From assembly GCA_964493245.1 (NCBI GenBank), contig CAZBNB010000013.1:1-64000 (forward strand): a stretch of 64,000 nucleotides of DNA. The letters run 5' to 3'. The DNA comes from CAZBNB01 sp964493245 (lineage in GTDB: Bacteria > Pseudomonadota > Gammaproteobacteria > Legionellales > Legionellaceae). Positions 36,130-44,713 of this stretch are shown here, one piece after another. Numbering within the stretch: the stretch's first letter is position 1; each line of letters opens with the position of its first letter. A model generated the notes under the pieces. The model was given only the letters and a program-made list of their open reading frames with translations, did no database searches and had not been told where the DNA came from. Made by a program: the position numbers and the translations under genes.

Positions 36130-36882
36130 TCAAATAACTTTTTCAACATGTTGCAGCTTATCTACTAATTCAGAAACTGAATGAAGTATTTCGCCACGAT
36201 TACGTGGAGCTGGTGCTGATATATTAAGAACGCGCTGATGCTCTTTCAAATGGATGCCGAGCTCCTCTAATGATATCAAAGACAACGGCTTTTGCTTTGC
36301 TTTCATAATATTGGGTAAGCTTGCATAACGTGGCGTATTTAAGCGTAAATCAACACTGATAACAGCAGGAAGAGTCATTTCTATGGTTTCTAGCCCGGTA
36401 TCGATTTCACGGCAAACAGAGATGCTTTGATTATCTTGAACGGTGACAGATGATGCATAGGTTGCCTGAGGCCAATCTAATAAACCAGCGAGCATTTGTG
36501 GTGTTTGATTGTTGTCACCATCGATAGATTGTTTACCCATCAATACCAAATCAGGGGTTTCTTTTAAGACCAGGGCGTGAAGAACTTTAGCAATATCAAG
36601 ACTACAAACGCATTGATTGGACTGAACAAGAATAGCTCTATCTGCGCCTAAAGCCAAACCATGACGCAATGTTTCTTGGTTTACTGTATCGCCAACCGAA
36701 ACCAATACGATTTCTTGTGCTTGGCTTTTTTCTTTCAGGCGAATTGCTTCTTCAAGCGCAATTTCATCGAAGGGATTCATAGCCATTTTAACATTGACCG
36801 TCTCTACGCCTGAACCGTCTGATTTAACTCTAATTTTGACGTAAGGATCAACAACCCGCTTCACTGCGACCAATATTTTCAT
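36130..36882 (-). CDS. etfB: Electron transfer flavoprotein beta subunit
   Basis: 250 residues, the standard size. It opens with MKILVAVKRVVDPYVKIRV and has MNPFDEIALEEAIRLKEK, the AMP-binding-region LVLMGKQSIDGDNNQT and LPAVISVDLRLNTPRYASLPNIMKAKQKP, all family signatures. It pairs with EtfA. First gene of the etfB-etfA-ald-rpiA unit. Confidence 0.97.
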   Translation of the reverse strand: MKILVAVKRVVDPYVKIRVKSDGSGVETVNVKMAMNPFDEIALEEAIRLKEKSQAQEIVLVSVGDTVNQETLRHGLALGADRAILVQSNQCVCSLDIAKVLHALVLKETPDLVLMGKQSIDGDNNQTPQMLAGLLDWPQATYASSVTVQDNQSISVCREIDTGLETIEMTLPAVISVDLRLNTPRYASLPNIMKAKQKPLSLISLEELGIHLKEHQRVLNISAPAPRNRGEILHSVSELVDKLQHVEKVI

Positions 36883-36915
36883 TGTGATTTATCCGTATGA
36901 CAAGTATGTAAGCGA

Positions 36916-37368
36916 CTAGGCGTTAGCAACGCGCCATGTTCCATCTGCTTGACGACAAGCTCGTCCGTGAATGGTTTCTGCTTTGCCATTAATGGTAGCG
37001 TAAGTGACATAATCACGACAAGGCTGTTGTTTGACGTAATAAGTTTTTGTTGGCTTCACACGATATTGATTGCCACTATCAGGATTTTTCCAACTAACTG
37101 ATTGGCCAACGGGTGCTGTTTCAAGCGCATTCTGCATTTCCATGCGATCTTGTTTATCCATATATTTTCCTATTTGTCCACCCAAGTAAGCTCCTACCAG
37201 TGCGCCACCTGCTGCAGCGGCAACTTGACCTGCGCCACCGCCAAATCGGCTACCTAACAAGCCACCAACAACACCGCCGGCCAAGGTGCCAACACCCTCA
37301 TTATTGACAGGACCACAAGCACTTAAAAAGATAGATAAAGATACCAATACGATCACTTGTTTTTTCAT
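36916..37368 (-). CDS. Glycine-zipper surface lipoprotein (Rickettsia 17-kDa antigen-like)
   Basis: 150 residues from the ATG at 37368; GGAGTAAATGT precedes it. The signal peptide ends in a lipobox (FLSACG), giving a lipidated Cys. The mature N-terminal half is a glycine zipper (GTLAGGVVGGLLGSRFGGG, then GGALVGAYLGGQIG), and the C-terminal domain with YRVKPTKTYY and ACRQADGTWRV fits the RT0821/Lpp0805 surface-protein group. Such proteins sit in the outer membrane and can be antigenic. dnaB lies just upstream on the same strand (16 bases). Confidence 0.9.
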   Translation of the reverse strand: MKKQVIVLVSLSIFLSACGPVNNEGVGTLAGGVVGGLLGSRFGGGAGQVAAAAGGALVGAYLGGQIGKYMDKQDRMEMQNALETAPVGQSVSWKNPDSGNQYRVKPTKTYYVKQQPCRDYVTYATINGKAETIHGRACRQADGTWRVANA

Positions 37369-37384
37369 ACATTTACTCCAAAAA

Positions 37385-38773
37385 TCACCTAACAGACTCA
37401 CCTTGATAACCACTAAAGGCTAAATCTTCAAAACGGGTATATTTTCCTAAAAAGGCAACACGAACTTTACCGATCGGGCCATTTCTTTGTTTTGCGATAA
37501 TAATTTCGGCGCAGCCCTTATCAGGGCTGTCTTCATTGTATACCTCATCTCGATAAATAAAACAAATCAAATCCGCGTCTTGCTCAATCGCACCTGACTC
37601 ACGTAAATCCGACATGACAGGACGTTTGTCTTGGCGCTGCTCTAGACTTCGATTTAACTGTGATAATGCAATAACCGGTGTATTGAGTTCTTTTGCTAAT
37701 GATTTCAGACTTCGCGAAATTTCAGAAATTTCAGCAGTACGGTTATCTGCTTTAAAACCAGGGACTTTCATTAATTGTAAGTAATCGACGACGATAAGAC
37801 CTAATTGTCCATGCTCCTTCATCACGCGCCGAGCACGAGCACGCATTTCCGCCGGACTGAGCGCCGGTGTATCATCTACGAACAAAGGTGCTTCGGATAA
37901 CATATGTACTGCAGAAGTTACACGCGGCCAATCATCATCATCTAACTTTCCGGTTCGGATGCGATGTTGATCAATCCGTCCTAAAGAGGACATCATCCGC
38001 ATTGCTAAAGAGTCTGCTGGCATTTCCATAGAAAAAACCAAAACAGGCTCTGAGCCACCGATCACCGCGTGCTCAGCAATATTCATGACTAACGTTGTTT
38101 TACCCATTGATGGGCGCCCGGCCACAATAATGAGGTCAGAACGCTGCAAACCAGATGTCATTTCATCTAAATCAGTTAAACCTGTCGCTAATCCCGTAAT
38201 TTGATCGCCGCTATGATACAGTGCATCAATTCGCTCAACTGCTCGGGTTAAGACCAGTTTAATTTTTTCAGGACCGCCATCTCTGGCTGTTTGATCGGCA
38301 ATAGAAAAAACTTTTTGCTCAGCAAAATCAAGAATTTCAGCGACTTCACGCCCAGCGGGATTATAAGCCAAATCGGCCATTTCATTAGCCACTGCAATGA
38401 GCTGGCGTTGTACCGATTTTTCTCGAACAATTTCGGCATAAGCCATCACGTTGGCAACACTTGGGGTGTTGTTAGCCAACTCAAATAAATATGCTTCGCC
38501 GCCAGCATCATCGAGATCATTCGATGTTTTTAAGACATCTAATAAGGTCACCACGTCAAATGGTTGGCTGCGGTTTGAAAGTTGAAGAATCGCACGAAAC
38601 AATAAACGATGTTCTGTTCGATAAAAATCGGCCTCACATAGCAGTGCGCCGACTTTATCCCATGCTTGATTATCAAGCATCAGACCACCAATAATAGATT
38701 GTTCAGCCTCTAAAGAATGAGGAGGCCGTTTGAGAGGATCGCTATTTTGTTTGCGTTTTTGTAGATCGATCAT
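37385..38773 (-). CDS. dnaB: Replicative DNA helicase DnaB
   Basis: 462 residues from the Met at 38773. I preferred this start because the product then begins a short distance before PPHSLEAEQSIIGGLMLDN, as in E. coli DnaB; the longest frame reaches 38821. The RecA-like domain has Walker A AGRPSMGKTTL, Walker B-type LIVVDYLQLM and the arginine-finger region near the end. It forms the hexameric ring helicase at the replication fork. The neighbours alr or radA, common in other gammaproteobacteria, are not seen. Confidence 0.97.
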   Translation of the reverse strand: MIDLQKRKQNSDPLKRPPHSLEAEQSIIGGLMLDNQAWDKVGALLCEADFYRTEHRLLFRAILQLSNRSQPFDVVTLLDVLKTSNDLDDAGGEAYLFELANNTPSVANVMAYAEIVREKSVQRQLIAVANEMADLAYNPAGREVAEILDFAEQKVFSIADQTARDGGPEKIKLVLTRAVERIDALYHSGDQITGLATGLTDLDEMTSGLQRSDLIIVAGRPSMGKTTLVMNIAEHAVIGGSEPVLVFSMEMPADSLAMRMMSSLGRIDQHRIRTGKLDDDDWPRVTSAVHMLSEAPLFVDDTPALSPAEMRARARRVMKEHGQLGLIVVDYLQLMKVPGFKADNRTAEISEISRSLKSLAKELNTPVIALSQLNRSLEQRQDKRPVMSDLRESGAIEQDADLICFIYRDEVYNEDSPDKGCAEIIIAKQRNGPIGKVRVAFLGKYTRFEDLAFSGYQGESVR

Positions 38774-39010
38774 GGCTAGTCGTAATAAGCGCTTATTGTA
38801 TATCTTGCGCATGTGCGCCAAGGTATATATGTTTTATGATAAAGATGTGTGGTTATTATGCAATAAAAAAACCGTCCTGTACACTTGTCAGGATTATCCT
38901 ATCACAAAGCATCAGGACTGAGCATTTTAACAAAGGTAGAAACAAGGTTTTAACTGTGCTAAGTTTATCAGTAGTTACGGAAAATACCGATACATAACAA
39001 GGGGTGTACT

Positions 39011-39841
39011 TTGAATATCAAAAAAACAGTGTTGCTTGGATTAGTTGTATGCTCATTCAACTTGTTTGCTCTTCAAAGTGATCAAGAGCCAAATGCACAA
39101 GATGGCGCTATCATTGAATGCACTGGAAAATACGCGCTGTGTATCACGACTGATTGCCCTACAAGCACAGATGATCGTTCCACAGCAACTTGCAACTGCC
39201 CTGTTTATGTCGGGAAAAATTGGGGAACAAACTCCTGTGCAGAGCGCCTCGCTGCAACACAAGGACAGGTATACTCAGAATATTCTCCTATTTATTTACT
39301 TGCTTCATCTGGCACAACGCCTATGGCAAAAAAAGCATTTAATCCCAGCTCTTTTTGCAGTACCTCTAATAATGTCAAAAGTAAGTACGTCAATTGTCTC
39401 AATGTGTTATGTACCTTAGAAGGACAAGAAAACGCTGTTTGCCCTTGTCCGATTGTGACAACGCAAGCCAATGATCCGGGTTATTTTATTGAAGCTGATA
39501 ATTGTGCAAAAGCATCCACAATCTGTAATCAATTATCATCTATTGACAGCCCGGTTGCTATCAATAGCGCTCCGGTTGCTTTTTCCACCAGAATTGTGAA
39601 TACCTCATTGAATAGTTATGGCGACACAGTCGATGAGTCTATGTTTTGCGATCCCATAAAGGATAAAGAACAAGAGGATGTGTCCTCTATCATCAAATCA
39701 GATAAAAAAACTGAGATCAAAGATACACTAGAGACTTTTGCAAAGGATAACCAAGAGGACGATCCCAACCATATTACGGCAGAAAGAGCGTTAAATATAA
39801 AGATTGATAGCGATGAGATCAACGCAATCAAGACAAAGTAA
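39011..39841 (+). CDS. Secreted protein with duplicated Cys motif (14 Cys)
   Basis: 276 residues starting at TTG (GGGGTG upstream). A signal peptide (core VLLGLVVCSFNLFA) is followed by two similar modules: ALCITTDCPTS... ending TCNC, and NCLNVLCTLEG... ending VCPC. In both, C-x4-C is followed after 9-11 residues by CxC and then a further Cys. The mature protein has 14 cysteines. The last 70 residues are acidic, charged and Cys-free, probably disordered. The function is unknown. It is the largest of the even-Cys secreted proteins in this window. Confidence 0.75.
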   Translation: MNIKKTVLLGLVVCSFNLFALQSDQEPNAQDGAIIECTGKYALCITTDCPTSTDDRSTATCNCPVYVGKNWGTNSCAERLAATQGQVYSEYSPIYLLASSGTTPMAKKAFNPSSFCSTSNNVKSKYVNCLNVLCTLEGQENAVCPCPIVTTQANDPGYFIEADNCAKASTICNQLSSIDSPVAINSAPVAFSTRIVNTSLNSYGDTVDESMFCDPIKDKEQEDVSSIIKSDKKTEIKDTLETFAKDNQEDDPNHITAERALNIKIDSDEINAIKTK

Positions 39842-39912
39842 GTTCACTTTTTAAACACATCGTCATCTTGTGTAAAGCGAGATAACAAGCGTCGATTCAT
39901 GATGAGCTCTGC

Positions 39913-40081
39913 ATTAGGGCGTGTCATCAATTAGTTTTTCGAGGCGAAAATTGAGATAATTTAGCGCAAATTTTAGTTTGAATGAGGCGAATAGCGAGCC
40001 CTATTTAACGAATTCGAACTAAAATTTGCGCAAATTAGCTCGGTTTTAGGTCGAAAATACTAATTGATGACACGCCCTAAT
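39913..40081. repeat. 169-bp palindromic MITE-like element, ATTAGGGCGTGTCATC ends
   Basis: The terminal inverted repeats are perfect over at least 23 bp, starting ATTAGGGCGTGTCATCAATT. Inner arms (AAATTTTAGTTTGAA and its complement) surround a centre with GAGGCGAATAGCGAGC. A diverged relative with the centre GAGGCGAATAGCCAGC lies at 48975-49130. No coding frame. It fills most of the gap upstream of the POT transporter gene. Confidence 0.75.
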
Positions 40082-40197
40082 ATTGTTTTGATTTTATAAT
40101 CGATTTATAATAATCGAAATAAGTGTCCAATAAAAGAACCAAAAAATGGTGTGACTCGCGTCATAAATCTAAAGGATAAAACTAACCTAGGTTGCTT

Positions 40198-41637
40198 GTG
40201 CATAAAAAAAACACTCATCATCCACGCTCATTAAGAACTTTTTTTGCCACAGAAATGTGGGAGCGATATGGCTTTTACGTCGTACAGACGTTGCTTGCTT
40301 TGTATCTGGCTTTGTACTTTCACTGGCCTGACAAGCGCGTTTATGCACTGGTTGGTTCATTCACAGCACTGACTTACTTATCTCCCGTTGTTGGCGGCTG
40401 GATTGCCGATCAATTGATTGGTCAAAAAAGAGCTATTCTTGCGGGTACGGTCTGCCTATTTTTTAGTTATTTATCCATTAGTTTCGTTGCTTCGGATATA
40501 CATCTGTGTTTAACATTGGCCGGCATTTCTGTAGGTACAGGGCTTCTTAAACCGAATATTTCATCTTTACTTGGTAACGAATATCCAGAAAACTCCCCTA
40601 ATCGAGAAAATGGTTTTACTATTTTTTATATTGGTTTAACAACCGGAATCATTTTCGGTACGACTATCCCCAGTTATTTAAATGAATTATATGGTTGGTC
40701 CACTGCTTTTATGAGTGCCGCTGCGGGTATGATCGTTGCCGCATGTGTTTTTGTACATGGCATCTACTATTACAAAATTAAAGATTACCACAACTATCAA
40801 TTTGAATTTTACAAAATTGGTTTGGCCGGTGTTTTGGTTTTTTTACTCTGGATTGTTGCTTTTTATATCTTAAACTACCCAAAATTAGCAGATGGTATGT
40901 TTTTTCTAGTGGTTATTTCTTCTGTTTCTTACTTTGTATATACCATTCGTCACGAGGACCGTCAGCAAGCCAGACAAACCATTGTGCTGGGGCTATTGTG
41001 TATTATTTCCGTGTTTTTCTGGGCATTTTATTTCCAAATGTTTTTGTCGCTGACTTTATTTATCGCACGCGTTGTCAGGCCTACTGTATTTGGTTTTCAG
41101 TTTCCACCACCTTATTATGTTGGCATCCAAAGTATTGGTATGATTGTTTTAGGGTTAATTCTGTCAAAAAATCGAATCTCTTCTATTACACCGACACAGC
41201 ATGCCATAAGAACAGGCAATAAGTTTCTGATTGCTGTCGGCTCTATGACTATTGCCTATGCATTGATTACCACCATTTGCCACTTTAGCTTCCCAGCTGG
41301 ATTGCTATCACCTATCTATTTGATTCCGGCTTATTTAGTGATTTCATTGGCAGAGTTGCTTCTTTCGCCGGTTGGGTTATCTGCCGTAACGATTCTTGCT
41401 TGTCGTAAAAAAGTCAGTACGATGATGGGGATTTTCTTTGTTTCTTTAGGGCTTGGGGCTTATTTATCCGGAAAATTAGCTTCATTAACCGCGATTCCAA
41501 CGGGCGAGCATTCTATTATTTTCTTGAAAGCGCACTATGCAACAGCTTTCACCGGCTTATTGTATATTTTACTTTTTGTCACCGTTTTGTGCTTGTTAAT
41601 AAACGGCATGATTAAATATTTAATGAAAAATGGTTAG
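40198..41637 (+). CDS. POT-family proton-dependent oligopeptide transporter
   Basis: About 479 residues with 12-14 transmembrane helices. The proton-coupling ExxER motif is present in FATEMWERYGFY in helix 1, and PVVGGWIADQLIGQKRAIL follows as in the PTR2 family. GLLKPNISSLLGNEYP in helix 4-5 is also typical. It imports di- and tripeptides with protons, which suits an organism living on host peptides. The GTG at 40198 has AGG seven bases upstream; a TTG at 40192 is the alternative start. A terminator follows the stop. Confidence 0.94.
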   Translation: MHKKNTHHPRSLRTFFATEMWERYGFYVVQTLLALYLALYFHWPDKRVYALVGSFTALTYLSPVVGGWIADQLIGQKRAILAGTVCLFFSYLSISFVASDIHLCLTLAGISVGTGLLKPNISSLLGNEYPENSPNRENGFTIFYIGLTTGIIFGTTIPSYLNELYGWSTAFMSAAAGMIVAACVFVHGIYYYKIKDYHNYQFEFYKIGLAGVLVFLLWIVAFYILNYPKLADGMFFLVVISSVSYFVYTIRHEDRQQARQTIVLGLLCIISVFFWAFYFQMFLSLTLFIARVVRPTVFGFQFPPPYYVGIQSIGMIVLGLILSKNRISSITPTQHAIRTGNKFLIAVGSMTIAYALITTICHFSFPAGLLSPIYLIPAYLVISLAELLLSPVGLSAVTILACRKKVSTMMGIFFVSLGLGAYLSGKLASLTAIPTGEHSIIFLKAHYATAFTGLLYILLFVTVLCLLINGMIKYLMKNG

Positions 41638-41648
41638 GTGCACAGAAC

Positions 41649-41681
41649 CGAGTACTCTTTCCAAGAAGAAAAGAGTACTCG
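41649..41681 (+). terminator. Rho-independent terminator after the POT transporter
   Basis: CGAGTACTCTTT pairs with AAAGAGTACTCG around a nine-base loop, followed by AGTCTTTT. It lies 12 bases after the stop codon. Confidence 0.8.
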
Positions 41682-41726
41682 AGTCTTTTGACATTTACGA
41701 TCGTTTTAAGTGATTACTTATATTAT

Positions 41727-42473
41727 ATGAAAAACGATAATCCAAGAGTGATTGCCGCACGAATACGCCAAGGTGATTATGCACACCCAGGCGGAGAGTG
41801 CTTAATAGATACATTTTTGTCTCACCTAATCCCCTATCAAAATCTGCAATCAACTAAAATATTAGATATCGGCTGTTGGCGCGGTGGGACTGCTCATTAT
41901 ATTCAAAAAAAATATCCACAGATTCAATCCATTTCTGGCATTGATCTGGATAAAGAAGTCGTTCATTACGCCAATACGACATACAGCGACATTGATTTTA
42001 CTGTATGGGATATTAACCATATTCACCAACTCAATAAAAAATATCATCTTCTTTATCTTTTTAATGTGTATTACATTTTGCCTGAATTATCACAAAAAGC
42101 GTGTTTATTTAAATTTACCAAAATAGCAGAAAAAAATGCGATTCTTGCTATTTCCGATTACACTGTTTTACAGCAAGATAATAACGTTTTAACAGATGCT
42201 TTGTTTTCACCCATGAACCCTATTTCACTTGAAAAATTGCCTCAATGGTTGTTTGAGGCTGGGTGGGAAATCATAGAGGTTGTTGATCTACAAACGCAAT
42301 ATACACAATGGTATCTTGAATTTTTAGAACAGCTCCATCATCAAAAAGAGTCGTTATTAACTGATTTTACGGAAAGATCGGTTTCTATACTTGAGTCTAC
42401 TTTTCAAAAAATTGCAGATAAATTAACGCATAAAATATGGGGTGGAAGTATTATTTACGCGCGCCTTTTATAA
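41727..42473 (+). CDS. Class I SAM-dependent methyltransferase
   Basis: About 248 residues from the ATG at 41727, which removes a doubtful 13-residue extension. Motif I is KILDIGCWRGGTAHYI, with the acidic end of strand 2 in ISGIDLDKEVVHY, then FTVWDINHI and LLYLFNVYYILPE as later motifs. The C-terminal half is helical and may select the substrate, possibly a small molecule. Nothing nearby names the substrate. No strong ribosome binding site is seen. Confidence 0.82.
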   Translation: MKNDNPRVIAARIRQGDYAHPGGECLIDTFLSHLIPYQNLQSTKILDIGCWRGGTAHYIQKKYPQIQSISGIDLDKEVVHYANTTYSDIDFTVWDINHIHQLNKKYHLLYLFNVYYILPELSQKACLFKFTKIAEKNAILAISDYTVLQQDNNVLTDALFSPMNPISLEKLPQWLFEAGWEIIEVVDLQTQYTQWYLEFLEQLHHQKESLLTDFTERSVSILESTFQKIADKLTHKIWGGSIIYARLL

Positions 42474-42610
42474 ATAAAAGGCTCCATCACTTTCAACCTC
42501 AACTCATTCAAACACAACCCTTTTTTATTTTTATTTTAAATATCACCTACTTTACCTTGACTATCTCAAAAAATAGACTAATTTTTCAGTATTAGACAGA
42601 TAGGTGATAT

Positions 42611-44266
42611 ATGAAAACAATCGCATCTTACCTTGACATGAGGTCGAGTAAGAATACACATGATCAAATAATCCGGCTAACGGATTATATTTCAGGTAAA
42701 TTGGACGAAAAAACAGTCCGTTTCTTGGAAGAACTGTGTCTGCGTAATGCTTGTGGATTGGAAAAAATTATTACCAAATGTATACAGCTTAAAGTATCGT
42801 TGAAAGCATCTGATATTAACGTTGTCATAGCGGCACTCAATCAGCAGCATGCGTTGCCTCATAATACGCTTGATTCATTGCAATATTTTTTAATGAATCA
42901 ACACACACATGATTTTTTACAAGGCTTAATGGCTTCAACCGAATATTTAAATGCGCCTTTGAATAAAGTTGGCTATTTAAAAACCACGATTCAAATCATG
43001 AATCAAGTTGCCATGTATCATCATGCAGGTGCTGAAAAAGATTTTCTCACGACGATTATCTCGATGATGCTTTATTTTTATCATGGCGAATACACGCATA
43101 ATGATACTCAGGCCAAACAGCATAATACCGAAGACACTGCTAAATGGATGAAATCTTTGCTATCTATCTCAGATAAATCAGATATTTCAAAATTAATCGA
43201 TTTATTAGCGAATCGTATCTTTTTAATCAGCACCAGCTTGCCTGGTGAGATCCGCAATATGGATTTAATCGAGCTATACTGCTTATTTGAAGATTTGTCT
43301 TTACAAACACATTATCATGTTGCTCATGATTCAAATCGCTCATTATTAGCTGATATACAAGTTATGATGTTGCTTGCACTGGTCTCTACACGTGCACCAA
43401 ATGCGTTTTTTGATATTGTTTACACACAACAATCTCAAATCAACCAAGACATCCTCGATACATTGCAAAATCAAATAACACAATCACCGATACTAGCCAA
43501 TTTTTTAAACGGACAAACATTCAAAGCCTATTTTCGTGAATGTGGTATTCGCACGCATAGCAACCAACAAGCTTTTTTATCTTCTTTAGTTCGATGGCTG
43601 CAAATAATGAGTCAACAAATCAATCTGCCATCAGAGGCATCGAAAAACATGATCGTTAAATTTTTACAGTCAGCCTATTCTATACGATCAGAAATGAGTC
43701 CTAATGACTTTCTAACTTGGCTTAGTCATGAAATTGAAACACCAACATTATTTACTTGTCTTGAAAAGACATTATTTAATGCACTTGAGTATGAAGCCAG
43801 TGCAATCAATAATCAAACAGGCAGTTTAACGTTTGTTACTAACAAATTGGTGTCGATGAAATTATCACCTAAGGCAATTTCAGCATCCCATATGGGCTCT
43901 TTTCAGCCATTCATTACACCGAATGTCTTGCAAATTGATTTAGATAATCTACGCGCACTCAATTGTTTTTTTTATCAAATAAGCTATCAAGAGCAATGCG
44001 AGCTATTATTAGAGTTGTGTTTGCTGGGATTAATGTCAAAACCATGTCCTGCTACAAAACGCCAAAGCTTACAAAAACGCACAGCAAATCAACACTACCC
44101 TTTACCAGCTTTACATCGTATTCAAAAAGCCAAGCAAGCCCAACCAGCCACACGTATTGTGAGAAAACAACCAACCGCTACCGTGGCCATAACAAGCAAT
44201 GATTTGTTTGACTCACCAGTTAAGACCAAAATGCTCAAACATACCATTAAATATTTACGACATTAA
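42611..44266 (+). CDS. Hypothetical helical protein with basic C-terminal tail
   Basis: 551 residues, no signal peptide, almost all predicted helix. AGGTGATAT before the ATG is a plausible ribosome binding site. The last 80 residues change character to Pro/Lys/Arg/Thr-rich and basic (KRQSLQKRTANQHYPLPALH, then KAKQAQPATRIVRKQPTATV), which looks like an unstructured nucleic-acid- or partner-binding tail. No domain recognised. It precedes rsfS by about 90 bases on the same strand but is probably not part of that conserved cluster. Confidence 0.72.
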   Translation: MKTIASYLDMRSSKNTHDQIIRLTDYISGKLDEKTVRFLEELCLRNACGLEKIITKCIQLKVSLKASDINVVIAALNQQHALPHNTLDSLQYFLMNQHTHDFLQGLMASTEYLNAPLNKVGYLKTTIQIMNQVAMYHHAGAEKDFLTTIISMMLYFYHGEYTHNDTQAKQHNTEDTAKWMKSLLSISDKSDISKLIDLLANRIFLISTSLPGEIRNMDLIELYCLFEDLSLQTHYHVAHDSNRSLLADIQVMMLLALVSTRAPNAFFDIVYTQQSQINQDILDTLQNQITQSPILANFLNGQTFKAYFRECGIRTHSNQQAFLSSLVRWLQIMSQQINLPSEASKNMIVKFLQSAYSIRSEMSPNDFLTWLSHEIETPTLFTCLEKTLFNALEYEASAINNQTGSLTFVTNKLVSMKLSPKAISASHMGSFQPFITPNVLQIDLDNLRALNCFFYQISYQEQCELLLELCLLGLMSKPCPATKRQSLQKRTANQHYPLPALHRIQKAKQAQPATRIVRKQPTATVAITSNDLFDSPVKTKMLKHTIKYLRH

Positions 44267-44359
44267 AAAACCTATCCTCTGCAAAATCAAAAAGAAAAGT
44301 GCACAGTAATAGAAACTTCTGTTACAATTTGAGTTTATTTTCCATCCAATAGCCCTAAT

Positions 44360-44713
44360 ATGTTTGAACAGAATAAATCTTTATCTAAGTTAATCAAAGC
44401 ATTAGAAGAAATTAAAGCCGTTGATATCGTTGTGATTGACGTTCAGCAACAAACGACCATAACCGATTATATGATTATTTGTAGTGGCCGTGCCTCTCGC
44501 CATGTCAAAGCCATTGCAGAACATGTTATGCCCATCATGAAATCAAGTGGCTTGCCTGCCTTGCATCTATCCGGATTAGAAGCATCTGAATGGGTATTGG
44601 TCGACTTTGGTGATTTTGTAGTGCATATTATGCAGCCAGATTCTCGAGCCTTTTATAATCTGGAGGGTTTGTGGCAAGAAAACGAACAACACGACAATGT
44701 TTCAAACCAATAA
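44360..44713 (+). CDS. rsfS: Ribosome silencing factor RsfS
   Basis: 117 residues, the usual length. The family pattern is clear: AVDIVVIDVQQQTTITDYMIICSG-type core, ASRHVKAIAEHV and WVLVDFGDFVVHIM. It binds ribosomal protein L14 and blocks subunit joining when nutrients are scarce. It overlaps mrdA by 17 bases. rlmH, which normally lies between rsfS and mrdA in gammaproteobacteria, is absent here. Confidence 0.97.
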   Translation: MFEQNKSLSKLIKALEEIKAVDIVVIDVQQQTTITDYMIICSGRASRHVKAIAEHVMPIMKSSGLPALHLSGLEASEWVLVDFGDFVVHIMQPDSRAFYNLEGLWQENEQHDNVSNQ

